This document shows positions 1-8,208 of a stretch of DNA of 55,934 nucleotides, piece by piece (the stretch's first letter is position 1; each line of letters starts with the position of its first letter). A program made the translations under genes and the position numbers. Under the pieces are notes generated by a model. The model had not been told where the DNA came from, made no database searches, and saw nothing but the letters and a program-made list of their open reading frames with translations. Where the stretch lies: the NCBI RefSeq assembly GCF_048270265.1, contig NZ_JBLWTD010000020.1, positions 1 through 55,934 on the forward strand, given 5' to 3'. This stretch comes from Maricaulis sp048270265 (GTDB taxonomy: Bacteria > Pseudomonadota > Alphaproteobacteria > Caulobacterales > Maricaulaceae).

Positions 1-18
1 GGCCTGTTGATGCAGGCC
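1..18 (-). terminator. Possible terminator hairpin downstream of the P450 gene
   Basis: GGCCTG and CAGGCC form a perfect 6-bp stem with a 6-nt loop, 33 bp beyond the P450 stop codon. The window edge cuts the sequence where a T tract on the minus strand would lie, so only the stem can be judged. Confidence 0.3.
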
Positions 19-51
19 GGGCCGTTTGCATTGGGGGTGCGGGCCCACCTG

Positions 52-1464
52 TCAGTGTGCCTCTGGAGCCGGTGTCCCGACATTCCGGCGCGTGACGCGC
101 ATCGGCACTTCGATATCCGGTTGCAGGGTGATGCGCATTACCGGGACGGGGTGGCGTGTGCCGGCGAATTCGAAGCGCAGCTTGCGTAGCAGGCTGGCGA
201 GCACGATCACCATCTCCATCATCGCGAAACGGGCGCCGATACACACGCGCGGCCCCAGTCCGAAGGGCAGCCAGGCATGACGCGGGATGGTGTCGGCCGC
301 CTCGCCGAAAAAGCGTTCCGGCAGGAAGGTGTCGGCCTGCGGCCAGAAATCACGCTGGCGGTGCAGCAGCCAGGTCGAGACCAGGATATCGGTCTCGGGC
401 GCGACCTCCAGCTCGGCCACCGTGTCGGCCGCGATCGAGGTGCGCGTCAGCATCGGCGCGGAGGGGTAGAGCCGCAGGCTCTCCTTGATGACGGCCGTGG
501 TCCAGGGCAGGGCGTCCATCCAGGCCGCCGGATCGGTCTCGTCGAGCGGCGCCGCATCGATCTCGGCCTCAAGCCGCGCCAGCACGTCGGGGGATTGCGA
601 CAGCAGGTATAGCGTCCAGGTGAGCGAGCGCGCCGTGGTCTCGTGACCGGCGGCGAGGAAGGTGAGCAGATTGTCGACGATGGCGGTTTCGTCGAGACCG
701 GCGCCGAGCAGAAGATCGAGGAAGTCCGGCGTCCGGCCCGCGGCCTCGGCACCGGGCTGGGCGCGGCGGGCGGCGGCGACATCGGCGACCTGGCTGCGCA
801 GATCGGCGATCACCCGCCGGGCCGCGCCGTGGCCGACGCGCGGGATCCAGCCGGGCAGACCCAGCAGGTCGAAAACGTGAGGGATGCCGGTAATGTCGAT
901 CAGGCGGCAAATCCCGTCCGAGAAGCGCGTCTTGTCGAGCGCCTCGTCGCCGGAGAACAGCGTCTCGATCAACACATCGAGCGTCAGATCGATCATCGCA
1001 TCGGAGAGGGAAATCTCGCGCCCCTCGACGGCCAGGAACGCCTCGGTCGCCTGGTCGCAAACCGTGCGGATCTTCGGCGCGAAGGCGCTGACATGGCGCG
1101 GCGTGAAGACCGGGGCGACCGCGTGGCGCGCTTTTTTCCAGACTTCGCCCTCGGCGGTCAGCAGCCCGTCACGCAGGAAGGGTTTGAGCACCGCCTGGCG
1201 CACGGGATTCATGCGGTAATTGGCAGCATTGGTGACGAAGCAGTGATGGATGGCGCCCGGGTCGTTGATCAGCAGGCTGTTGCGTCCCAGGAAGCGGAAG
1301 GGCGCAATGAGAAACGCGAAATGATGCTCGCTCCAGATCTCGAGGGGATTGCGGCTCATGGCCCGGAAATAGGTCCAGTAGTCAGATGGTGTCAGGCGCC
1401 CGACCTGGCTGTAGCGGGCATAGGGCGGCATGGGCGGCTGGAAGGCTTCACTGCCGGTCATCAT
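52..1464 (-). CDS. Cytochrome P450 monooxygenase
   Basis: This is a 470-residue soluble cytochrome P450, a haem-thiolate monooxygenase that needs an external electron donor. The oxygen-binding I-helix motif AGHETT is at residues 272-277, the K-helix ExxR is ESLR at 328-331, and the haem loop FGLGPRVCIG is at 401-410 with Cys408 as the predicted axial ligand. The length is normal for a stand-alone bacterial P450 and no fused reductase is present. I chose the ATG at 1464 (first of two adjacent ATGs) because a GGAG sits just upstream; the frame stays open for 38 more codons without a ribosome site. No ferredoxin or ferredoxin reductase gene lies nearby, so the redox partner and substrate cannot be inferred. 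It is divergent from the TPR gene at 1622. Confidence 0.96.
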   Translation of the reverse strand: MMTGSEAFQPPMPPYARYSQVGRLTPSDYWTYFRAMSRNPLEIWSEHHFAFLIAPFRFLGRNSLLINDPGAIHHCFVTNAANYRMNPVRQAVLKPFLRDGLLTAEGEVWKKARHAVAPVFTPRHVSAFAPKIRTVCDQATEAFLAVEGREISLSDAMIDLTLDVLIETLFSGDEALDKTRFSDGICRLIDITGIPHVFDLLGLPGWIPRVGHGAARRVIADLRSQVADVAAARRAQPGAEAAGRTPDFLDLLLGAGLDETAIVDNLLTFLAAGHETTARSLTWTLYLLSQSPDVLARLEAEIDAAPLDETDPAAWMDALPWTTAVIKESLRLYPSAPMLTRTSIAADTVAELEVAPETDILVSTWLLHRQRDFWPQADTFLPERFFGEAADTIPRHAWLPFGLGPRVCIGARFAMMEMVIVLASLLRKLRFEFAGTRHPVPVMRITLQPDIEVPMRVTRRNVGTPAPEAH

Positions 1465-1621
1465 CTCACTCCACACAGGGTCCCCGCCTGAGAGTGCAGC
1501 CTGCCCGTCATTCTCCTGCGGGCCAAGGCGCAAATGGTCGCGGCACGGGCCTTCCCTTGCGGGCAGGCGAGGGGGCAAGTGAGCGCTTCATTTCATCGCG
1601 CAACTGATCTAGGTTGCCGGC

Positions 1622-2380
1622 ATGAAAATCATTGCTGCCCTTGCCTGTCTCCTGCTCACCACCGCCGCCCACGCCGATATGGACGAGGCCCGCCGCGCCT
1701 TTGCCGGCGGTCACTGGCAGGAAGCCGCCAGTCAGGCCCAGCTGGCCGGCGGCGCCGAGGGCTATGCCTATGCCGCGCGCGCCCTGGTGGCGCAGCTCAT
1801 GCTCGAACCGGACTATCCCGATCGCCGCGCCCTGACGCGCCAGGCGGTCGATCTGGCCGAAGCCGCATTCCGCGAGGATAGTGAAAGCGCCGAAGCGCGG
1901 CTGCGGCTGGCGATCTCGCTGGGTTATAATGGCCGCTACATCAACACCATGCGCGCGCTCTTCCTGCGCCTGCCGCAACGCGGGCGGGCCCTGCTGGAAT
2001 CCGTGGTGATGGATGATCCCGGCAATACCTGGGCCCTGGGCACGCTGGGGGCATGGAATCTCGAAGTCGTGCGCCGCGGCGGCACCCGCGGGATGGCCAT
2101 GCTCGGCGCGTCGGTCGAGGCCGGTACCGGCTATTACAGCCAGGCGATCGCGCTCGACCCCGACAATCCGGCGCTACGCTATTTCCTCGCCCTGGGTCTG
2201 ATTGCCCTGGACGATGCCGATCGCAACGAGATGGCCTGGCAGCAGCTGGAGATCGCGATCGAGCTCGAGCCGCGCGATGCCTTCGAGGCCGGCGTCCGCG
2301 ACGAGGCGGTGCGATTGCTCGCCCTTCGCGAAGACCGCCAGGACGCGACCGCCTGGGCCACGGCGCGCATGACGCAATAA
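1622..2380 (+). CDS. Secreted tetratricopeptide-like protein
   Basis: This 252-residue protein starts with a clear Sec signal peptide (MKIIAALACLLLTTAAHA, cleavage after Ala18). The rest is alanine-rich helix-turn-helix repeats of TPR/Sel1 character: short A/L/Y-rich helices, including an ALDPDNPALRYFLALG segment that looks like a TPR motif. The mature protein is probably periplasmic and acts as a protein-interaction scaffold. It has no catalytic motif that I can see. The 157 bp between it and the divergent P450 must hold both promoters. Function unknown. Confidence 0.85.
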   Translation: MKIIAALACLLLTTAAHADMDEARRAFAGGHWQEAASQAQLAGGAEGYAYAARALVAQLMLEPDYPDRRALTRQAVDLAEAAFREDSESAEARLRLAISLGYNGRYINTMRALFLRLPQRGRALLESVVMDDPGNTWALGTLGAWNLEVVRRGGTRGMAMLGASVEAGTGYYSQAIALDPDNPALRYFLALGLIALDDADRNEMAWQQLEIAIELEPRDAFEAGVRDEAVRLLALREDRQDATAWATARMTQ

Positions 2381-2394
2381 GCCTGCCCTCCGGC

Positions 2395-3021
2395 CTATTG
2401 GCTGGCCCAGACGATGCGGGCAATCCAGGCGATATCCACCAGTTTGACGATCCGCTCCGGCCCGGACGGGTCGAGCGATTTCAGCGTCACATCCTGTACG
2501 GTGCTGCGGCCCAGCTCCCAGCCACAGATCTCCCCGTCGCGCGTTTTCACCATCACCCGGTCGCCCGGACGCGGCCGGTCGTCGGGGGAGATGATCAGGC
2601 GGTCACCGGGCCGGTAGACCGGCAGCATGGCCTCGCCCTCGACGGTCAGGGCATAGGCCGTTCTGCTCCCGAGATCGGGGAAGGGCACGCGGTGCCAGCT
2701 CTCGCCAGTCGGCAGGCCGAGCGCATCAAACGCGCTGGCGCGATCCCCGTCGGCCAGGTCAAGCGCCGGCAGCGAGCGGCCCTCATTCTCTCCGCTGACG
2801 AGAGCGGCGAAATCCGCGAAACCGAGATTGGCCGCGCTCAGGGCCTTGGTCAGGCTTTCCGTCGAGGGCCAGCGCAGTTTGGTGCCGTCGGCGGAGACGC
2901 GTTTGGACGGGTTGAAAGTGGTTGAATCCAGTCCGGCACGCCGCGCCAACCCGGAGGGGCTGGTCTGCGCATGGGCGGCGAGACGGTCGATCCCGCGCCA
3001 GATTTGCTCGTGCGTGAACAT
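2395..3021 (-). CDS. LexA/S24-family transcriptional regulator with both catalytic residues lost
   Basis: This 208-residue regulator has an N-terminal helix-turn-helix (about residues 18-45, LARRAGLDSTTFNPSKR) followed by a C-terminal S24/LexA-like beta domain. S24 members normally carry a Ser in G-D/E-S-M and a Lys about 37 residues later for self-cleavage. Here the first motif reads VEGEAMLPVYRPGD, with Ala131 in the Ser position, and 37 residues on the usual A-K-E-L region reads GWEL, with Trp168 in the Lys position. The spacing equals that of LexA (Ser119-Lys156). It should therefore bind DNA and dimerise but not self-cleave. The ATG at 3021 gives a normal N-terminus; an in-frame TTG lies 8 codons upstream. 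It ends 15 bp from the convergent TPR gene and is divergent from the DUF952 gene. Confidence 0.9.
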   Translation of the reverse strand: MFTHEQIWRGIDRLAAHAQTSPSGLARRAGLDSTTFNPSKRVSADGTKLRWPSTESLTKALSAANLGFADFAALVSGENEGRSLPALDLADGDRASAFDALGLPTGESWHRVPFPDLGSRTAYALTVEGEAMLPVYRPGDRLIISPDDRPRPGDRVMVKTRDGEICGWELGRSTVQDVTLKSLDPSGPERIVKLVDIAWIARIVWASQ

Positions 3022-3117
3022 GGCTTTGCATCCCTGGGCGCCCAAAAGCTACCGGAAAATACCCCGGCTCGCCAGACAGGCTTGCGTGTCACACGCGCGC
3101 GGGCTAACCCCAAGCGC

Positions 3118-3477
3118 ATGAGCGAAAAGATTGCATACCGACTCGCAACGCCCGATGGCTGGGCTGCGGTCATGATGGCCGGCGTGTTCCGCGGCGAGCC
3201 GCATGATATCGCCGATGGTTTCATCCATCTCTCGGCCGCCGACCAGGTCGAGGGCACCTTGCTCAAGCATTATAATGACCATCCGCGCCTGATCCTGGCC
3301 GAGATTGATCTCGAGGCGCTGGGGGACAGCGTCAAATGGGAAAAATCCCGCGGCGGCGCGCTTTTCCCGCATGTCTATGGTGACATCCCGGCGAGTGCCG
3401 TGCGCGGTGTGCGCCATGTGCGCCGCAATGACGAGGGCGACTGGGTCCTGCCGGATCAATTGGGAGGCCAGTGGTGA
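3118..3477 (+). CDS. DUF952 family protein
   Basis: A 119-residue protein with the DUF952 signature: a conserved DGFIHLS segment near residues 34-40 followed by a PRLILAEID strand and an HVYGDIP motif towards the end. DUF952 proteins are small soluble proteins of unknown role, sometimes annotated as related to glutathione S-transferases. The ATG at 3118 matches the family N-terminus (MSEKIAYRLA); upstream in-frame codons run through the divergent promoter region. Its stop overlaps the pyrD start as GTGA, so translation of the two is probably coupled. Confidence 0.88.
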   Translation: MSEKIAYRLATPDGWAAVMMAGVFRGEPHDIADGFIHLSAADQVEGTLLKHYNDHPRLILAEIDLEALGDSVKWEKSRGGALFPHVYGDIPASAVRGVRHVRRNDEGDWVLPDQLGGQW

Positions 3478-4529
3478 TCCACGATCTCATCGCCCGCGCC
3501 CTGCACGTCTTCGAGCCGGAGACAGCGCACCGTTTCGGCCTGATGGCCCTGAAATTCGGCCTTGGCCCGCGGCAATTGCGCCGCGATGACCCGATGCTGG
3601 CAACCCGCGTCGCCGGGCTCGACCTGCCCAATCCGGTCGGGCTGGCGGCCGGGTTCGACAAGAATGCCGAGGCGCCCGACGCGCTGCTAGCCGCCGGTTT
3701 CGGCTTTGTCGAGCTGGGCGCCGTGACACCGCGCGCCCAGGACGGCAAGCCGCGCCCGCGCATTTTCCGCCTCACCCCGGACCGCTCGGTGATCAACCGG
3801 ATGGGCTTTCCCAATCAGGGGCTGGATGCGTTTGAAGTCCGGCTGCGCCGGCGGCAGGGACGCGGCGGCATTGTCGGCGTCAATCTCGGTGCCAATCTCG
3901 ATAGCGAGGATCGCACGGCCGACTATGTCGCCTGCCTCGAGCGCCTGAAGGACCTGGCTCAATTCTTCACCGTCAATGTCTCCTCACCCAACACGCCGGG
4001 CCTGCGCAATCTGCAGGCTCACGGCGCGCTTGATGATTTGCTCGGTGCGGTGGCGCAGGTGCGCGGCAAGGCGCCGGTCTTTCTCAAGATCGCGCCCGAT
4101 ATCGGCGATGAGGAAGTGCCCGGCATGATCGACGCGATCGGCCGTCATGGTCTCGACGGGATCATTGTCTCCAACACGTCCATTCTCAGGCCCGGCAGCC
4201 TGACCAGTCCGCTGATGGGTGAGGCTGGGGGGCTGTCCGGCCCGCCCATCTTCGAACGTTCGACCGAGCTGGTGCGCGTGTTCCGCCGCGCTGCGGGACC
4301 GGACCTGGCGATTATCGGGGTTGGCGGGATCGACAGTGCGGATACGGCCTATGCCAAGATCCGCGCCGGTGCCAATGCGATCCAGCTCTATACGGGGCTG
4401 GTCTATGAGGGCCCCGGCCTGGTGCAGCGCATCAAGTCCGGTCTGGTCAAGCGGCTTCAGGCCGATGGCTTTGCCTCGGTCGCCGAGGCGGTCGGGGTGG
4501 ATTGCAACCGGCGCTCCAGCGCCGGATAG
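3474..4529 (+). CDS. pyrD: Dihydroorotate dehydrogenase (quinone), class 2
   Basis: PyrD oxidises dihydroorotate to orotate in de novo pyrimidine synthesis, using FMN and passing electrons to membrane quinones. The 351-residue protein has the class 2 N-terminal helical extension (about 1-45), then the FMN barrel with VGLAAGFDKNAEAP, the catalytic-serine segment VNVSSPNTPGLR, the IVSNTS strand and the phosphate-binding IIGVGGI. Two adjacent GTG codons are possible starts; the second (3474) has GGAGG six bases upstream and gives a GTGA overlap with the preceding gene. The 3' end overlaps the convergent MATE gene by 73 bp, an unusually long tail-to-tail overlap. Confidence 0.97.
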   Translation: MIHDLIARALHVFEPETAHRFGLMALKFGLGPRQLRRDDPMLATRVAGLDLPNPVGLAAGFDKNAEAPDALLAAGFGFVELGAVTPRAQDGKPRPRIFRLTPDRSVINRMGFPNQGLDAFEVRLRRRQGRGGIVGVNLGANLDSEDRTADYVACLERLKDLAQFFTVNVSSPNTPGLRNLQAHGALDDLLGAVAQVRGKAPVFLKIAPDIGDEEVPGMIDAIGRHGLDGIIVSNTSILRPGSLTSPLMGEAGGLSGPPIFERSTELVRVFRRAAGPDLAIIGVGGIDSADTAYAKIRAGANAIQLYTGLVYEGPGLVQRIKSGLVKRLQADGFASVAEAVGVDCNRRSSAG

Positions 4530-5827
4530 GCGACCATCAAGGTGCCGGCCCGCGCGACGTAATAGATCATGAAGGCCAGCCAGACGCCGTCATTGCCCAT
4601 GGGCGGTGCCAGCAGCCAGTCGGCGATGAGATAGATCACCACCGTTGCCAGCCCGGCATTGCGCAGGATGGCGCCGCTGGTCGTGCCGATGAAGACCCCG
4701 TCCATCAACCAGGCACCCGCCCCGAGGAAGGGGACAAGGGCGCACCAGGGCAGATAGCGGATCGCGGCGTCGCGCGCTTCGGGATCCTCGATCAGCAGGC
4801 TCAGGGCCGCAGGGCCGAACATCCATGTGAGCACCGCGAAGATCGCACCGGCGGCGAACATGGGCTCGCCCGTCAGGCGCACGGCGCGGCGCAGACCGGC
4901 CAGCGAGCGGCGGCCATAGGCGCGCCCCGCCTCGGTCTCGGCAACGAAGGCGAAGGCGTCGAGCACGAAGGCCCACAGCGTGATCACCTGCAGCAGGACG
5001 TGATTGCCGGCCAGGATGGCCGTGCCCTGGCGTGCGCCGGCATTGGCGAACCAGGTGAAGCCGATCACCAGGCTCCAGGTGCGGATCATCAGATTCATGT
5101 TGACGTTGAACATCTGGCCAATGGCCGCCGGATTGAGCAGGCTGACGCGATTGAGCACATCGGCGGCCCAGCCGCCCTGGCGCTTCAGGGCGTAGGCGGC
5201 AAAGCCCAGCCCGGTGACAAGCCCGGCCCATTCGGCAATCGCCGTCGCCGCACCGACGCCGCCGGGGCCATAGCCCAGACCCAGCACGAACCAGAGATCG
5301 AGCCCGATATTGATGGCGCTGAACACGGTATAGATCGCCAGCGTCGCGCTGTTGCGGCCCAGTCCGATCAGCCAGCCGGTCAGGGCGAAGGTCGCCAGCG
5401 CGGCGGGCGCGCCCCAGGCGCGGGCGAGCAGATAATCGGCCCCCTTGGTTTCGACATCGGGCGCGCCCTGCAAGATGGCAAAGCCAGCCCAGGCGATCGC
5501 ATCGCGCAGCAGCCAGACCGCAAGGCCCAGCAGCACGGCAATCGCGCCGGCGCGCAGCAGGATGCGCTGGGTCTCGGCGCGCTCATGGGCCCCATCGGCC
5601 TGGGCCGTCAGCCCGGTCGTGCCCATGCGCAGGAAATAGAAGCTCCAGTAGAAGACCGAGAAGAGCGCGCCGCCCAGCGCCACCCCGCCCAGATCGCTCT
5701 TGTCGCCCGACAGGCCGAGCACAAAGGTGTCGACCACGCCGGCCAGCGGCACGGTGGCATTGGCCACCACGAGCGGCAGGGCGCGCTTGATGACTTCGAG
5801 ACGGGTGAGTTCAGGATGGCTCGTCAT
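4457..5827 (-). CDS. MATE family efflux transporter
   Basis: A 456-residue, very hydrophobic protein with about 12 membrane segments and the MATE/DinF features: an N-terminal ALPLVVANATVPLAGVVDTF helix and a second, related half beginning around residue 235. MATE proteins export drugs or metabolites in exchange for Na+ or H+. The DinF-like branch fits best; the substrate cannot be read from sequence. It lies 65 bp downstream of the DCC gene on the same strand and may be co-transcribed. Its 3' end runs 73 bp into pyrD on the other strand. Confidence 0.95.
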   Translation of the reverse strand: MTSHPELTRLEVIKRALPLVVANATVPLAGVVDTFVLGLSGDKSDLGGVALGGALFSVFYWSFYFLRMGTTGLTAQADGAHERAETQRILLRAGAIAVLLGLAVWLLRDAIAWAGFAILQGAPDVETKGADYLLARAWGAPAALATFALTGWLIGLGRNSATLAIYTVFSAINIGLDLWFVLGLGYGPGGVGAATAIAEWAGLVTGLGFAAYALKRQGGWAADVLNRVSLLNPAAIGQMFNVNMNLMIRTWSLVIGFTWFANAGARQGTAILAGNHVLLQVITLWAFVLDAFAFVAETEAGRAYGRRSLAGLRRAVRLTGEPMFAAGAIFAVLTWMFGPAALSLLIEDPEARDAAIRYLPWCALVPFLGAGAWLMDGVFIGTTSGAILRNAGLATVVIYLIADWLLAPPMGNDGVWLAFMIYYVARAGTLMVAYPALERRLQSTPTASATEAKPSA

Positions 5828-5892
5828 GCGCCGCCACTAGCGCGGCCCGGCGCGGCTGGCAAGCCGGGTATCGGTCGCGCCCCGACCGGTGC

Positions 5893-6255
5893 TCAGGTCT
5901 TGCACACACCGTCGCGGCAGCGATCGCGCGGACGCATCGGTGCGAGCCAGCGATAGAGCATATCCAGCGGGATGCGGATCGGTGCCGGCCGCGTCAGCCA
6001 GGCGAGGAGGCCCCAGCCGGGCACACGTTCCCAGATCGCAATGAAGGCGGGCCAGCCATCAACCAGGCGGCCATCGGGGAGGCGGACATGCAGCGAGGCG
6101 AGAGCCGCCTTGCGGTCCACATCGCCGGGCAGATCGCCATTGGCGTCGTGCAGGCGGATGATGTGGTCACCATGGCAGGCATAGTGCGCCATCTCGTGGC
6201 GGCAGATCGGGCATCGCGCGTCATAATAGGCGATCAGCGGGCCGTTGGTATCCAT
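5893..6255 (-). CDS. DCC family thiol-disulfide oxidoreductase-like protein (DUF393)
   Basis: A 120-residue protein with the DxxCxxC signature (DARCPIC) just after the N-terminal YY strand, the mark of the DCC/DUF393 family, a thioredoxin-fold group thought to act in thiol-disulfide exchange. The W-P-A-F-I and W-L-A-P segments further on are also typical. The tail RDRCRDGVC adds two cysteines that could bind metal or form a disulfide. I prefer the ATG at 6255; an in-frame TTG at 6276 would add seven residues. Downstream on the same strand is the MATE gene. Confidence 0.88.
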   Translation of the reverse strand: MDTNGPLIAYYDARCPICRHEMAHYACHGDHIIRLHDANGDLPGDVDRKAALASLHVRLPDGRLVDGWPAFIAIWERVPGWGLLAWLTRPAPIRIPLDMLYRWLAPMRPRDRCRDGVCKT

Positions 6256-6326
6256 GGCCTGATACTGCACCGGCAAGCGTGGCTGGCATAGCGGTCAAAC
6301 CGTCGCATGCCGCGCCGCTTCCGGCC

Positions 6327-6749
6327 TCAGACGCCGGCGTCGGTGGCGCTGGGCGTGATGAGGAAATGACCGTGCAGGGTGGCCACCGGAGCGCCGCTGC
6401 GTCCCTGCCAGGCTTCGGCGCGGACATTGGCGACGCGGCGGCCGCTGCGATTGATGATGGCGCGGGCATAGACGTCGGCAGCCCGGCCCGGGCGCAGGTA
6501 GTCAATCGCGACATCAATCGGCCGTGGCAGGCGCTCGAGCGACTGGCCGGCCAGCAGCGAGGCCGAGGCGACGATTTCCAGGAAGGCACCGATTGCCCCG
6601 CCATGCAGGGCCGGGATCAGCGGATTGCCGACGAGGATTTCCGAATAGGGGAGAATGCCGGTCAGCTCATCGCCCTTCTGCTCCAGGCGAACCCCGAAGC
6701 GGGCGACATAGGGAGCGGCCAGCAAGGTCTCGATCAGGGCGCCGCTCAT
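6327..6749 (-). CDS. PaaI-like hotdog-fold thioesterase (first of a pair)
   Basis: A 140-residue single hotdog domain. The PALHGGAIGAFLEI segment is the HGG(A/V) helix motif of PaaI-type acyl-CoA thioesterases, and IDYLRPGRA is the following core strand. These enzymes hydrolyse acyl- or aryl-CoA thioesters. Its start overlaps the stop of the upstream paralogue by ATGA, so the two are translationally coupled. The usual Asp/Glu after HGG is less clear here (GAIGAFLE), so activity is uncertain. Confidence 0.92.
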   Translation of the reverse strand: MSGALIETLLAAPYVARFGVRLEQKGDELTGILPYSEILVGNPLIPALHGGAIGAFLEIVASASLLAGQSLERLPRPIDVAIDYLRPGRAADVYARAIINRSGRRVANVRAEAWQGRSGAPVATLHGHFLITPSATDAGV

Positions 6750-7249
6750 GCGATCTTCCCCGCCTGGAAGGCCTGGATTGCGCGCTCCTGCGCGGCTTTC
6801 GAGGCGCCGGTCACCATGAAGGCGGCCTGGGCCGTGGCGACGGGGTCGTCGATATCGCCGTCATGGGCGGTGGCACGCACGAAGGCGACGAGCCCGTGGG
6901 ATTTGAGACAGACGGCCTCGGCGGTGACATCGAGGCCGGGTTTGGCGGGGCGCATATAGTCGAGCCGCAGGTCGAGCGTGGCCGGTGTGTCCTGGCCGCC
7001 GAAACCGCTGAAGGCCGCGAGGCCGCAGACATGGTCGAGCAGGGCGGTGATGACGCCGCCGTGCAATATGCCGCTCTCCGGATCGCCGACCAGGTCGGGC
7101 GAATAGGGCGCGCGCATCACGGCCAGGCCGGGTTTCAGGGAGACCAGGGTGAGGCCGAGTGCGACAGCGTGCGGGGAGCCGTCGACCAGAAGCGGCGCCA
7201 GCTCGTCGAGCAGGGTTTGCAGATCGGCGGGCGGTTGATCATCTTGCAT
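6746..7249 (-). CDS. PaaI-like hotdog-fold thioesterase (second of a pair)
   Basis: A 167-residue hotdog protein with the family motif GILHGGVITALLDHVCG, which includes the catalytic Asp, and the LRLDYMRPAKPG strand. It is the better candidate of the pair for an active acyl-CoA thioesterase. It is upstream of, and overlaps by four bases, the second hotdog gene, so the two may form a hetero-oligomer. About 25 extra residues at the N-terminus and a C-terminal A-rich helix extend it beyond a minimal PaaI domain. Confidence 0.93.
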   Translation of the reverse strand: MQDDQPPADLQTLLDELAPLLVDGSPHAVALGLTLVSLKPGLAVMRAPYSPDLVGDPESGILHGGVITALLDHVCGLAAFSGFGGQDTPATLDLRLDYMRPAKPGLDVTAEAVCLKSHGLVAFVRATAHDGDIDDPVATAQAAFMVTGASKAAQERAIQAFQAGKIA

Positions 7250-7292
7250 GGACTGTTTCTAGTTCAGACCGTAGCGGCTCGCCAGATGGATT

Positions 7293-8126
7293 TCATCGCG
7301 CGTGGCGGCGCTGATCGACGATCTGCTCCAGGCCACTGACGACGGCATCACGCAGCGGATCGCCATTATTGGCCATGCGCGCCAGTTGGGCGAGGGCGGC
7401 GCGGTGCATCTCAACCACTTCTTCCTCGACGGCGGTATAGGTCTGTTGTTCGGCGATGAAGCGTTGCAGGGAACGGCCGACGCGGATGGCGAGGGGATCG
7501 CCGGTCAGCCGGGTCTCGTGCGCCAGGGCCTGGGCGGCAGAGCGTGCCGCAGCCATGGGGCTGGTCAGTCCGGCGTCGACATCGGCCATGCGCTTGAAAC
7601 TGGGGCCGCGTTCGCGGCGGGGCCGGCGGCGGTCGGGGCCGACGAAGCGCGAGGCATCGACGAAGTCGCGCGGATCGCTCTGGATCGCTTTCAGCCGGTT
7701 GATCATCGTGATCGGGGCCAGCGGCGTGACCAGGTATTCGCTCGCTCCGGCGTCACGGGCACGCTCGATATCGGAGCGCGGGCGCGGCGAGGAGAGCAGG
7801 ATGACCGGGATGTCGCGGCAGGCGCTGCCTTCATCGGTCCGGATGCGGCGCAACAGGCGGACGCGATCCTCGTCGGGATCGCTCTGGTCGGTCCAGTCGG
7901 CCACGATCAGCGCCGGCGCGCATTCGTGCAGTGCATGGATGGCGCGGCTGGCATGGGATTCGAGAATGATGTCGCGCACGCCGGCCTCGCGCAGCACATT
8001 GACCAGCAGGGTACGCATGAAGCTATTGGCGTTGAGCACAAGCGTCGGCCGGTTGGCCCAGCTGCGTGGGACCGGCGTTCGCGGGCCGGTTTCCGCCGCG
8101 GGGACAATGAGTTGCTGAGCGCTCAT
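7293..8126 (-). CDS. Degenerate response-regulator receiver protein with helical C-terminal domain
   Basis: A 277-residue protein. Residues about 27-150 form a CheY-like receiver fold, with the phospho-acceptor position kept as Asp77 (LIVADWTDQ). Other conserved residues are changed: the acidic pair before the first turn reads LNANSFMR, and the conserved Lys of the KP motif is Thr134 (EYLVTPLAP). The second half (about 165-277) is helical and has no DNA-binding or enzymatic output domain I recognise. A FVGPDRRRPRRERG linker joins the halves. It may act as a phosphorylation-independent or weakly phosphorylated adaptor. A TTAACCAT motif, the CtrA half-site, lies 44-51 bp upstream of the start. 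Confidence 0.88.
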   Translation of the reverse strand: MSAQQLIVPAAETGPRTPVPRSWANRPTLVLNANSFMRTLLVNVLREAGVRDIILESHASRAIHALHECAPALIVADWTDQSDPDEDRVRLLRRIRTDEGSACRDIPVILLSSPRPRSDIERARDAGASEYLVTPLAPITMINRLKAIQSDPRDFVDASRFVGPDRRRPRRERGPSFKRMADVDAGLTSPMAAARSAAQALAHETRLTGDPLAIRVGRSLQRFIAEQQTYTAVEEEVVEMHRAALAQLARMANNGDPLRDAVVSGLEQIVDQRRHAR

Positions 8127-8169
8127 GTCCGCAAATTAGCGCGCGGAAGTTTCAATCCTGCCAATAGAG

Positions 8170-8177
8170 ATGGTTAA
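8170..8177 (-). promoter_or_regulatory. CtrA half-site-like motif TTAACCAT
   Basis: On the minus strand the sequence reads TTAACCAT, the 8-base CtrA motif known from Caulobacter, placed 44-51 bp upstream of the degenerate response regulator at 8126. The second half of a full TTAA-N7-TTAA site is not present. Confidence 0.4.
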
Positions 8178-8208
8178 CCGGATGCCAATTCGCACCCGGC
8201 TGACGGCC

